Shown here: in pieces, positions 4,565-11,886 of the stretch
How the letters are laid out: each line of letters begins with the position of its first letter
Position numbering within the stretch: the stretch's first letter is position 1
NCBI GenBank assembly: GCA_021815655.1
Contig: JAKAGJ010000011.1
Location: 1-12,654, forward strand
Length of the DNA: 12,654 bases
Source of the DNA: Deltaproteobacteria bacterium
GTDB lineage: Bacteria; Desulfobacterota; Desulfarculia; Desulfarculales; Desulfarculaceae
Direction of reading: 5' to 3'
Notes under the pieces: model-generated
Told to the model about the DNA's origin: nothing
Databases searched by the model: none
The model's input: only the letters and a program-made list of their open reading frames with translations
Program-made: the position numbers and the translations under genes

Positions 4565-7500
4565 CTAGGCCTGGCCCTGCTCGGCCGGCCGCCGAGCCTG
4601 GCGCCGGCGCGCCCGCCAGGCACGCGTCCGCTTCTGGAAGGACTCCATGTAGGTATAGAACACCGGCGTGACAAAGAGCGTCAGGAGCTGCGACACCAAC
4701 AGCCCGCCCACCACCGCCAGGCCCAGGGGGCGCCGCGACTCGGCCCCGGCCCCCAGGCCCAGGGCGATGGGCAGGGTGCCCATGAGGGCGGCCATGGTGG
4801 TCATCATGATGGGCCGGAAGCGCACCAGACAGCCCTCCTGGATGGCCTCCTGGGGGGTCTTGTTGCCCCCGGCCTGGGCGGCGATGGCGAAGTCGATCAT
4901 CATGATGGCGTTCTTCTTCATGATGCCCACCAGCATGATGACGCCCACGAAGGCGTAGAGGTTAAGCTCCATGCCGAACAGCGACAGGGTGATGAGCGCT
5001 CCGAAGGCCGCCGTGGGCAGGCCCGAGAGGATGGTCACGGGGTGGATGTAGCTCTCGTAGAGCACCCCCAGCACCAGGTAGATGACCAGGATGGCCATGA
5101 TTAGCAGCAGGGTCATGCCCTGCAGCGAGGACTGGAAGGCCTGGGCCACCCCCTGGAAGCCCATGGTGATGCCGGCGGGCAGGGTGTGGGCGGCCAGGGT
5201 CTGCACCTTGCTCACCGCATCGCCCAGGGAGGCCTCGGGGGTGAGGTTGAAGGAGATGGTCACCGAGGGCAACTGGCCGGCGTGGTTGATGACCAGGGGG
5301 CCGGTGTCGCGGGTGATCTTGGAAACCGATTGCAGGGGCACCAGGTCGCCGTGGTTGTTGCGCAGGTAGAGCAGGTCCAGGGACTCGGGCGAGCGCTGGT
5401 ACTCGGGCAGCAACTCCAGGATCACCTGGTACTGGTTGTTGGGGGCGTAGATGGTGGAGACCTGGCGGGTGCCGAAGGCGTAGTACAGGGTGTCCTCCAC
5501 GTGCTGGGAGCTGATGCCCAGGGAGGAGGCCTTGTCGCGGTCGATCTGCACCGTGACCTGGGGATTGGAGATTTGCAGGTCGCTGGTGACGTCGCGCAGG
5601 ATGGGCAGCTCGCGCATCTTGGCCTCCAGCTGGGGAGCCGCCTTGTACAAAAGGTCTATATCCGGGCTTTGCAGAGTCAACTGGTAGAGGCTCTTGGTCA
5701 GGGTGCCGCCAATGCGTATCACCGGCGGGTTCTGCAAAAAGGCCTGGATGCCCGGCACCTGGGCCAACTTGACCCGAAGCTCGTTGATGACGTCGTTGAC
5801 GTGCAGCTTGCGCTGGGGGCGGTCCACCAGGTGCATGAACATGCGCCCGGTGTTGCCCGTGAGGTTGGGGCCGCTCACGCCCACCGAGGACATGAACTCG
5901 CGCACGTTGGGGTCCTTGCGCACGATGTCGGCCAAGGCCATTTGGTGGCTGACCATGGAGTCGTAGGAGATGCCCTGGGCGGCCTCGGTGAAGCAGAAGA
6001 TCTGTCCCTGGTCCTCGTCGGGGATGAAGCCGGTGGGCATGATGACGAACAGGTACAGGGTGCCGCCGGTGAGCGCCAGCAGCACCAGCATGGTCATGCG
6101 CCGGTGCTTGAGCACCCGGGTCAAGGCCCAGTCATAGGCGTGCAGCATGCCGTCGAAGACGCGCTCCGAGGCCTGGAAGAGCCGGCCGTGGTGCTCCTCC
6201 TTGGGCGGGCGCAGAAAGCGGCTGCACAGCATGGGGGTCAGGCTCAGGGAGACAAAGCCCGAGACCAGGATGGCCACGCCGATGACCACCGCGAACTCGT
6301 GCAGCAGCCGCCCCAGGATGCCGCCCATGAACAGCACCGGAATGAAGACCGCCACCAGGGACAGGGTCATGGACAAGACCGTGAAGCCGATCTCCTTGGC
6401 CCCCTTGAAGGCCGCCTCCATCACTCCGTCGCCCTGCTCCATGTGGCGCACGATGTTTTCCAGCATGACGATGGCGTCGTCCACCACGAAGCCCACCGAC
6501 AGCGTCAGCGCCAAAAGCGAGAGGTTGTCCAGGCTGAAGCCCATGAGCGACATGGCCGCGAAGGTGCCCACGATGGAGGCCGGCAGGGCCAGGCTGGTGA
6601 TGAAGGTGGCCGAGAGGTTGCGCAAAAAGAGGAACACCACCATGACCACCAGGGCGATGGAGAGCATCAGGGTGAACTTCACGTCATCCACCGAGGAGCG
6701 GATGGACTGGGAGCGGTCGTAGAGAATGTCGATCTTGACCGAGGCCGGCAGCTGGGCCTCGAAGGTGGGCAGGAGCTTCTTGATGGCGTCCACCACCTCG
6801 ATGGTGTTGGTGCCGGGCTGGCGCTGGATGGCCAGCACCACCGCGCGGGTGTTGTTGTACCAACTGGCCACCTTGTCGTTTTCCACGCTGTCGATGACCC
6901 GGCCCAGCTCGCTAAGGCGCACGGGGCCGCCCTGGCGGTAGGCCGCGATCACCGGCCGGTAGGCGCTGGCGTCGTTGAGCTGGCCGGTGGCCTGCACGGT
7001 GAAGGCGCGGTCGGCGCCCTGTAGGGTGCCGGTGGGCAGGTTGACGTTGGCCTTGGCCACGGCCGCCGCCACCTCGTCCAGCCCCAGGCCGCGGCTGGCC
7101 AGGGCCGTGGGGTCCAGCTGCACGCGCACGGCGTATTTCTGGGCGCCAAAGAGCATCACCTGGGCCACGCCGCTAATCATGGAGATGCGCTGGCCCATGA
7201 AGGTGTCGGCATACTCGTTGATGGCCGACAGGGGCAAGAGCGGCGAACTCAGGGCCAGGTAGAGTATGGGCATGTCCGCCGGGTTGACCTTGCGGAAAAA
7301 GGGCGGCGTGGGCATGTTCTGGGGCAGCTTGGCCGAGGCGCGGGTTATGGCCGCCTGCACATCCTGGCTGGCGGCGTCGATGGAGCGGTCCAGGCTGAAT
7401 TGCAGGGTGATGTTGGTGACGCCGGTGGCGCTCTGGGAATTTACCGAATCCAGGCCGGCGATGATGGAGAACTCGCGCTCCAGGGGCGTGGCCACCGCCG

Positions 7501-7681
7501 AGGCCATGGTTTCGGCGCTGGCCCCGGGCAGGTTGGCCGTCACCTGCACGGTGGGGAAGTCCACGCTGGGCAGGTCCGATACCGGCAGGCTGCGGTAGGC
7601 CATGACGCCGAAGATGAGCACCCCCAGCCACACCAGGGAGGTCATGACCGGCCGGCGGATGAAGATATCGGAGATGCTCAT
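4565..7681 (-). CDS. RND efflux permease, HAE1 family (MdtB/MdtC/AcrB-like)
   Basis: A 1038-residue inner-membrane proton-driven pump subunit, full length for the family. The N-terminus MSISDIFIRRPVMTSLVWLG is the first membrane helix with the usual cytosolic FIRRP motif, followed by LPVSDLPSVDFPTVQV. The proton relay is intact: Asp401-Asp402 in GFVVDDAIVMLENI (TM4) and Lys922-Lys923 in GIMKKNAIMMIDFA (TM10). Two large periplasmic loops and 12 expected helices are present. The sequence around 30-130 resembles MdtB/MdtC more than AcrB, but the substrate cannot be read from this. The start at 7681 overlaps the adaptor stop by 4 nt (ATGA), so translation is coupled and adaptor comes first. No outer-membrane TolC-like gene follows, so a channel elsewhere must be used. 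The C-terminal tail is unusually Arg-rich. Confidence 0.95.
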   Translation of the reverse strand: MSISDIFIRRPVMTSLVWLGVLIFGVMAYRSLPVSDLPSVDFPTVQVTANLPGASAETMASAVATPLEREFSIIAGLDSVNSQSATGVTNITLQFSLDRSIDAASQDVQAAITRASAKLPQNMPTPPFFRKVNPADMPILYLALSSPLLPLSAINEYADTFMGQRISMISGVAQVMLFGAQKYAVRVQLDPTALASRGLGLDEVAAAVAKANVNLPTGTLQGADRAFTVQATGQLNDASAYRPVIAAYRQGGPVRLSELGRVIDSVENDKVASWYNNTRAVVLAIQRQPGTNTIEVVDAIKKLLPTFEAQLPASVKIDILYDRSQSIRSSVDDVKFTLMLSIALVVMVVFLFLRNLSATFITSLALPASIVGTFAAMSLMGFSLDNLSLLALTLSVGFVVDDAIVMLENIVRHMEQGDGVMEAAFKGAKEIGFTVLSMTLSLVAVFIPVLFMGGILGRLLHEFAVVIGVAILVSGFVSLSLTPMLCSRFLRPPKEEHHGRLFQASERVFDGMLHAYDWALTRVLKHRRMTMLVLLALTGGTLYLFVIMPTGFIPDEDQGQIFCFTEAAQGISYDSMVSHQMALADIVRKDPNVREFMSSVGVSGPNLTGNTGRMFMHLVDRPQRKLHVNDVINELRVKLAQVPGIQAFLQNPPVIRIGGTLTKSLYQLTLQSPDIDLLYKAAPQLEAKMRELPILRDVTSDLQISNPQVTVQIDRDKASSLGISSQHVEDTLYYAFGTRQVSTIYAPNNQYQVILELLPEYQRSPESLDLLYLRNNHGDLVPLQSVSKITRDTGPLVINHAGQLPSVTISFNLTPEASLGDAVSKVQTLAAHTLPAGITMGFQGVAQAFQSSLQGMTLLLIMAILVIYLVLGVLYESYIHPVTILSGLPTAAFGALITLSLFGMELNLYAFVGVIMLVGIMKKNAIMMIDFAIAAQAGGNKTPQEAIQEGCLVRFRPIMMTTMAALMGTLPIALGLGAGAESRRPLGLAVVGGLLVSQLLTLFVTPVFYTYMESFQKRTRAWRARRRQARRPAEQGQA

Positions 7682-8853
7682 GACTTGGCCTCTCCGCTGG
7701 ATTCCTGGCCCTTGATGACCACCTTGGCGCCGGGCACCAGGCGCAGCTGGCCGTCGGTGACCACCTGCTCGCCGGGTTTGAGGCCCTCCTGCACCAGGGT
7801 CATGCCATCCAGGGTATCGCCCACCTTCACCACCCGGGCCTGCACGGTCTGGTCCGGCTGCACCACAAAGACATAGGAGCCGGCCTGGCCCACGGACAGG
7901 GCCTTGCTGGGCACCACCGTGGCCCCCTGGCGCACGGTGAGCCACAGGGTCACGTTGACGAACTGCCCCGGCCACAGCATGTGGTCGGGGTTGTCGTAGG
8001 AGGCCTTGAGCCGGATGGTGCCGGTGGCGGTGTCCACGGTGTTGTCCACGAAGACCAGCTTGCCGCTCACCGGGCGGTCCTCCTCGCCTGGGGGTGCCGC
8101 GTCCACCTTGAGCTGGGCCTGGCCCTGGAAGCGGCGGATGCGCGTAAGATTCTGTTCGGGCACCGCGAAGCTGACCTGGATGGGCTGCACCTGGGTGATG
8201 GTGACCATGGCCTTGTCGTCGTTGGCCTTTATCATGTTGCCGGCATAGGCCAACAGGCTGCCCATCACCCCGGAAATGGGCGAGTTGATGCGGCAAAAGC
8301 CCAGGTTGAGCTTGGCGTTCTGCACGTCGGCCTGGCTGGCCAAGGCCTGGGCGGCCCGGGCCTTGGCCTCGGTCTGGAACTGCTCGTACTGGGCGGCGCT
8401 GACGGCCTTGCGGCTGACCAGCGCCTGGTAGCGCCTAAGGTCCTCGGCGGCCTTCTCGGCCTGGGCCTGGTCGCGGGTGGCCTGGGCAGAAGCCTGCTGG
8501 AGGGCGGCATCGAAGGGCGCGGGGTCGATGGTGAACAGCGGGTCGCCCTTGGCCACGTACTGGCCTTCCTGGAAGTGCACCTTCAGCAATTGGCCGGTGA
8601 TGCGGCTCTTGATGGAGACCGTGGACAGGGCCTCCACCCGCCCGATGGCCTTGATTGTCTCGGGAACGTCGCGCTGCTGCACCTGGCCCACGGTCACCGG
8701 CACCGGGGGGCGCTGGCGCTGGGCCTTCTTGTCGCCCGAGCAGGCGGGGGCCGCCAAGGCCAAGACGGCCAGCAGCAGGGCCCAGGCACGGCGCCGGGCC
8801 GGAGGTTGGGCGGAAGTGGAGGAACGTTGGCCGTGGCGGGGGTGTGCAAACAT
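7678..8853 (-). CDS. RND efflux periplasmic adaptor (membrane fusion protein), probable lipoprotein
   Basis: A 391-residue adaptor of the AcrA/MdtA family that links the RND permease to an outer-membrane channel. From ATG 8853 the N-terminus has RRR (20-22), a hydrophobic core (23-36) and Cys38 in LALAAPACSG. This looks like a lipoprotein signal, although APAC is not an ideal lipobox. The first half of the barrel/lipoyl region contains IKSRITGQLLKVHFQEGQ (81-98). An alpha-hairpin coiled coil spans about 113-185, rich in Ala, Gln and Glu, and the second lipoyl half follows with RINSPISGVMG (188-198). Then comes the beta-barrel, with IRLKASYDNPDHMLWPGQFV typical of the family. The frame is open 30 codons further upstream, but those residues do not look like a signal; 8853 puts the signal at the N-terminus. 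It is first in the operon with the permease. Confidence 0.93.
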   Translation of the reverse strand: MFAHPRHGQRSSTSAQPPARRRAWALLLAVLALAAPACSGDKKAQRQRPPVPVTVGQVQQRDVPETIKAIGRVEALSTVSIKSRITGQLLKVHFQEGQYVAKGDPLFTIDPAPFDAALQQASAQATRDQAQAEKAAEDLRRYQALVSRKAVSAAQYEQFQTEAKARAAQALASQADVQNAKLNLGFCRINSPISGVMGSLLAYAGNMIKANDDKAMVTITQVQPIQVSFAVPEQNLTRIRRFQGQAQLKVDAAPPGEEDRPVSGKLVFVDNTVDTATGTIRLKASYDNPDHMLWPGQFVNVTLWLTVRQGATVVPSKALSVGQAGSYVFVVQPDQTVQARVVKVGDTLDGMTLVQEGLKPGEQVVTDGQLRLVPGAKVVIKGQESSGEAKS

Positions 8854-8951
8854 GGCGTGCCTGATCCTGCCCGGCGGGCAAAAAGGCCCGCTCAGGGCGC
8901 TTAAGTGTAATGGATTGGCCAAAGGCGCCCCACCGCGGGGCACCGCCCCGA

Positions 8952-8981
8952 AGTGTACCTCTGGCGAGGTCTATTGGGCAA
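8952..8981 (-). promoter_or_regulatory. Candidate promoter of the RND operon
   Basis: On the minus strand TTGCCC (8981-8976), an 18-nt spacer and TACACT (8957-8952) form a moderate sigma-70 match. The leader would be about 90 nt. The site lies between two copies of GGATTGGCCA (8912-8921 and 8992-9001) that start exactly 80 bp apart. No local regulator gene is present in the window. Confidence 0.3.
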
Positions 8982-9039
8982 CCATGCAATGGGATTGGCC
9001 ACCAGGGGACCGTCCGGCATTTGGGCCATGAAATCGCCT

Positions 9040-9067
9040 GGCTAGGCGGGGGCCGTTCCGCCTAGCC
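9040..9067 (-). terminator. Hairpin overlapping the NRAMP gene stop codon
   Basis: A perfect 10-bp inverted repeat GGCTAGGCGG/CCGCCTAGCC (9040-9049 with 9058-9067) with an 8-nt loop. The TAG stop (9062-9064) is inside the stem. It is followed on the minus strand by GATTTC rather than a T-run. It is probably a weak terminator or 3'-end stabiliser for the two-gene operon; ribosomes reaching the stop would keep the stem open. Confidence 0.45.
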
Positions 9068-10333
9068 GCCGAAGATGGACTGCCAGACCATGACCAGGGA
9101 TATGGCGCTGACCAGCACCACGGTGGTCCAGTTGAGGAAGTTGTTGACCGGGCCGTTGACCTTGTCGCCCATGACCCGGGGATCGTTTATCAGCTTGAGC
9201 ATGAAAAAGAGGATGACCGGCAGCACCAGGCCGTTGAGCACCTGGGAAAGATACATGATGGTGATAAGAGGCATGCCCGGCAGCATCACCGTGACCGCCC
9301 CGCCCACTACCATCAGCGAGTAGAGGATGTAGAACTGGGGGGCCTCCTCGAACTTGCGGTCCACCGAGGCCTCCCAGCCGAAGGCCTCGCAGACCGTGTA
9401 GGCCGAGGACAGGGGCAGGATGGAGGCGGCGAACAGCGAGGCGTTCAAGAGACCGAAGGCGAACAGCGAGGCGGCGTAGCGGCCGGCCAGGGGCCTCAAG
9501 GCGATGGCCGCCTGCTCGGCGCTTTCGATCTTGATGCCGGCGGTGTTGATGGTGGCGGCGCACACCAGAATGATGAAGAAGGCCACCACGGAGACGGCGA
9601 TGGAGCCCACGATGACGTCCCAGCGCACGATGTGGTAATCCTTGGCCGTCAGTCCCTTGTCCACCACCGAAGCCTGCAAGTAGAACTGCATCCAGGGGGC
9701 GATGGTGGTGCCCACCAGGCCCACCACCATGGTCAGGGCCTCGGAGCTCAAGTCCAGGCGGGGCCGCGCCAACTCGCCCCACACTTGGCCCCAGTCAGGC
9801 TGGGCCAGGAATCCCGAAATGATATAGGCCACATAGAAAAGGCAAGCCCACAGAAAGACCTTTTCCACGGCCTTGTAGGAGCTTTTGAGCACCAGGAGCC
9901 AGACCGCCACCGCCGCCAAGGGTACCGACCACAGGGGCGGCACCCCGAAAATGCCCATGGCGGCGGCCACGCCGGCGAACTCGGCCACGGTGTTGGCCAA
10001 GTTGGTCAGCACCAGGCCGATCATCAGGTAGAAGGTCGCAGCCGCGCCGAAGCGCTCGCGGATCAGGGAGGCCAGCCCCTTGCCGGTGACCGCGCCCATG
10101 CGGGCGCTCATCTCCTGCACCAGGATAAGGGCCACGGTGATGGGGATGAGAGTCCACAGCAGGTGCAGGCCGAAATCGGCCCCGGCCAGGGAATAGGTGG
10201 TTATGCCGCCGGCGTCGTTGTCCACATTGGAGGTGATGATGCCCGGCCCCACCACGGCCAGCACCAGGGCCAGGCGCTTCCAGTAGCCCTGGCGCGCCTC
10301 GGCGGGAGCGCCGTGGCTGGCGGTGTCGGACAT
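9062..10333 (-). CDS. Divergent NRAMP (SLC11)-family transporter, candidate Mg2+ transporter
   Basis: A 423-residue inner-membrane carrier with about 11 hydrophobic segments and NRAMP spacing. TM1 reads GPGIITSNVDNDAGGITTYS (29-48). Where canonical Mn/Fe carriers have DPGN, this has Asp40-Ala-Gly-Gly43, so the metal-binding Asn is lost. TM6 reads GTTIAPWMQFYLQAS (208-222). Where they have MPH, this has Ala212-Pro213-Trp214, so the soft Met ligand is lost and replaced by Ala. From memory, the NRAMP-related magnesium transporters (NRMT) also lack that Met. With the MgtE-like sensor gene directly upstream (27-bp gap), Mg2+ is the best guess for substrate; Mn2+ or another divalent ion is not excluded. 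The start at 10333 has AAGAGGAAG 7 nt upstream. Confidence 0.9.
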   Translation of the reverse strand: MSDTASHGAPAEARQGYWKRLALVLAVVGPGIITSNVDNDAGGITTYSLAGADFGLHLLWTLIPITVALILVQEMSARMGAVTGKGLASLIRERFGAAATFYLMIGLVLTNLANTVAEFAGVAAAMGIFGVPPLWSVPLAAVAVWLLVLKSSYKAVEKVFLWACLFYVAYIISGFLAQPDWGQVWGELARPRLDLSSEALTMVVGLVGTTIAPWMQFYLQASVVDKGLTAKDYHIVRWDVIVGSIAVSVVAFFIILVCAATINTAGIKIESAEQAAIALRPLAGRYAASLFAFGLLNASLFAASILPLSSAYTVCEAFGWEASVDRKFEEAPQFYILYSLMVVGGAVTVMLPGMPLITIMYLSQVLNGLVLPVILFFMLKLINDPRVMGDKVNGPVNNFLNWTTVVLVSAISLVMVWQSIFGG

Positions 10334-10340
10334 GGGCTTG

Positions 10341-10350
10341 CTTCCTCTTG
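10341..10350 (-). promoter_or_regulatory. Ribosome binding site of the NRAMP gene
   Basis: CAAGAGGAAG on the minus strand, 7 nt before ATG 10333, lies in the 27-bp gap between the two operon genes. It confirms the start and shows independent initiation rather than stop-start overlap. Confidence 0.7.
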
Positions 10351-10360
10351 CATGTTGTGC

Positions 10361-11632
10361 CTACCTGCCTAGATGAGGCGCCACCGCCTCCAAGAGGGCC
10401 TTGAAGCGGATGACGCCGTGGATGCGCCCCTGCTTGTCCAACACCGGCAGGGCTCTGAAACCGTACTTGGCGAAAAGCTCGGCCACGTCGTCGGGGTCGG
10501 CCTCCAGGTCCACCGCCACCAGGCGGGTTACCATCAGGGAGTCCAGGCGGGCCGTGGGCGCGGCGGTCAAAAGCTCGCGCAGGCTCACCACGCCCAAGAG
10601 GTGCCCGTCCTGGTCTTCCACGTAGATGTAGTAGACCACGTCCAGGTCCGGGGTCTCCTCGCGCAGCACCTCCAGGGCATGGCCGGCCGTCTCCTGGGGG
10701 GGCAAACCCAGGAAATCCGAGGTCATCAGACCACCGGCGGTCTCCTTGTCGTGGTCCAGGAGACAACGCACCTGGGTGGCCTGCTCTTGCTCCATCTCTT
10801 GCAGCAGGGTTTCGGCCCGGTTCTTGTCCAGGCCCTGCAACACGTCGGCGGCCTCGTCGGCGCTCATCTCCTCCAGAATATCCGAGGCCTCCTCGTCGGG
10901 CAGGTCCTTGATGAGGGCCACCTGCACCTTGGGCTCGGCCTCCTCCAGGATGTCCGCCGCCAACTCGGTGCCCAACGCCTGGAAGACCCGCGCCCGCGTG
11001 GAGGGGTCCAGGTCCTCCAGGATGTCGGCCAGGTCGGCCGGGTGCAGGCGGGACAGGCGCGCCTGGGAAAGCTTGAGCTTCAGGATGTGCTCCGAGCCCA
11101 CGGTCTGCACCAGGTGCCACTTGATGAGGTTGTCGCCCAACTGGTAGCTGAAGACCCAGCGCAGCACCGCCTCGGTGGCCTTTTGCAGGCCCACGCGGCG
11201 CATCAGGCCCCGGAGCCCCACGTCCACGCCGGTGAGCACCATGGCCCCCATGCGCGGCCTGAGTTGCAGGTCATTGACCCGCACCACCTTGGCCCCGGCG
11301 GTGTCCACGATCTGCTTGTCCAGGAGCTGATCCTTGAGCAGCATCTCGCCGGGGGACAAGGCCACCTCGGGCAAGGGCTGGTCCCCGCCATGGGCCACGA
11401 TGAAGGCCTTCTCGGTGATGGCCAGCACCCGCGACCAGGGCAGGAAGGAGCGACTCCTGTTGGGGCCGGCCACCACCAGGCCGATGATGGGCGGCACCGC
11501 CAGGCGAGCGTCGGCCACCAGGTCCTCCACCCGTCCCAGGATACGCCCCGGCGGCTCCGCCAGCACCCGGCGGCCCAGCAACTCGCTGAGATAGTAGCTC
11601 TGGTCATGTTCTGGCAATACGGACGGCTTCAT
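10361..11632 (-). CDS. Membrane-free MgtE-like Mg2+ sensor: PRC-barrel-like region, MgtE-N, two CBS domains
   Basis: A 423-residue soluble protein. Residues 13-80 resemble a PRC barrel (ELLGRRVLAEPPGRILGRVE, later LPWSRVLAI). Residues 98-150 may hold a second one (LLDKQIVDTAGAKVVRVNDL). Residues 185-298 are the MgtE N-domain, a superhelix of short repeats with the hallmark LHPADLADILEDL (196-208) and acidic helices. CBS1 covers about 300-357 (starting TAGGLMTSDF) and CBS2 about 365-421 (starting SLMVTRLV). In MgtE channels these N and CBS domains bind Mg2+ at acidic interfaces and gate the pore. Here the protein ends right after CBS2 and no pore domain follows. ATG 11632 has GGGAGAGG just upstream; a GTG at 11644 is less likely. 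The downstream neighbour is the NRAMP carrier, the probable client. Domain calls are from motif reading and I am confident of MgtE-N and CBS. Confidence 0.9.
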   Translation of the reverse strand: MKPSVLPEHDQSYYLSELLGRRVLAEPPGRILGRVEDLVADARLAVPPIIGLVVAGPNRSRSFLPWSRVLAITEKAFIVAHGGDQPLPEVALSPGEMLLKDQLLDKQIVDTAGAKVVRVNDLQLRPRMGAMVLTGVDVGLRGLMRRVGLQKATEAVLRWVFSYQLGDNLIKWHLVQTVGSEHILKLKLSQARLSRLHPADLADILEDLDPSTRARVFQALGTELAADILEEAEPKVQVALIKDLPDEEASDILEEMSADEAADVLQGLDKNRAETLLQEMEQEQATQVRCLLDHDKETAGGLMTSDFLGLPPQETAGHALEVLREETPDLDVVYYIYVEDQDGHLLGVVSLRELLTAAPTARLDSLMVTRLVAVDLEADPDDVAELFAKYGFRALPVLDKQGRIHGVIRFKALLEAVAPHLGR

Positions 11633-11658
11633 GGCCTCTCCCACCTGGCGTCGGGCCT

Positions 11659-11664
11659 ATCATA
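11659..11664 (-). promoter_or_regulatory. Candidate -10 element of the sensor-NRAMP operon
   Basis: TATGAT on the minus strand, with transcription expected near 11652 and a short leader of about 20 nt. No good -35 at 16-18 nt is seen (TGGTGG or TTACTG are poor), so an activator or extended recognition would be needed. A leader this short leaves no room for an M-box riboswitch. Confidence 0.25.
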
Positions 11665-11746
11665 CCGCTTGCCGGCGCTCCCCACCAGTAACAATCAGGA
11701 TACAGGAGGGTCGGCCAAGGGCTGGCGGTTGGCCGGAATGAATGCC

Positions 11747-11776
11747 CTTGCCCGGCCGCGCCGGGGCAAGTACATT
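11747..11776 (+). promoter_or_regulatory. Candidate promoter with overlapping dyad, upstream of the TPR gene
   Basis: TTGCCC (11748-11753), a 17-nt spacer and TACATT (11771-11776). A 7-bp inverted repeat CTTGCCC/GGGCAAG (11747-11753 with 11764-11770) spans the -35 and runs up to the -10. That is where a repressor dimer could sit, or the sequence may simply form a hairpin. The leader to 11887 would be about 104 nt. Confidence 0.35.
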
Positions 11777-11871
11777 GAATATACGGAGCCTCTCAAGGCC
11801 TATGAAGCCGGGCGGCCGCGCCCAAGGATCATCTACCACCCGAGGCCGGGGACATGGAGCGCGACCAGCCC

Positions 11872-11878
11872 AAGGAGG
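11872..11878 (+). promoter_or_regulatory. Ribosome binding site deciding the TPR gene start
   Basis: AAGGAGG, a near-perfect Shine-Dalgarno, stands 8 nt before ATG 11887. The in-frame ATG at 11854 has no comparable site, so 11887 is chosen as the start. Confidence 0.75.
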
Positions 11879-11886
11879 GCCAAGGC

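Noticed and set aside
5186..7024. 612-codon open frame on the plus strand inside the RND permease gene
   Set aside because: Antisense shadow of a GC-rich gene; His/Gln/Gly-rich, no domain, while the opposite strand encodes an intact RND pump.
11633..11853. M-box (Mg2+) riboswitch ahead of the sensor-NRAMP operon
   Set aside because: I looked for it because of the Mg2+ hypothesis but saw none of its conserved segments on either strand. The candidate -10 also leaves a leader of only about 20 nt.
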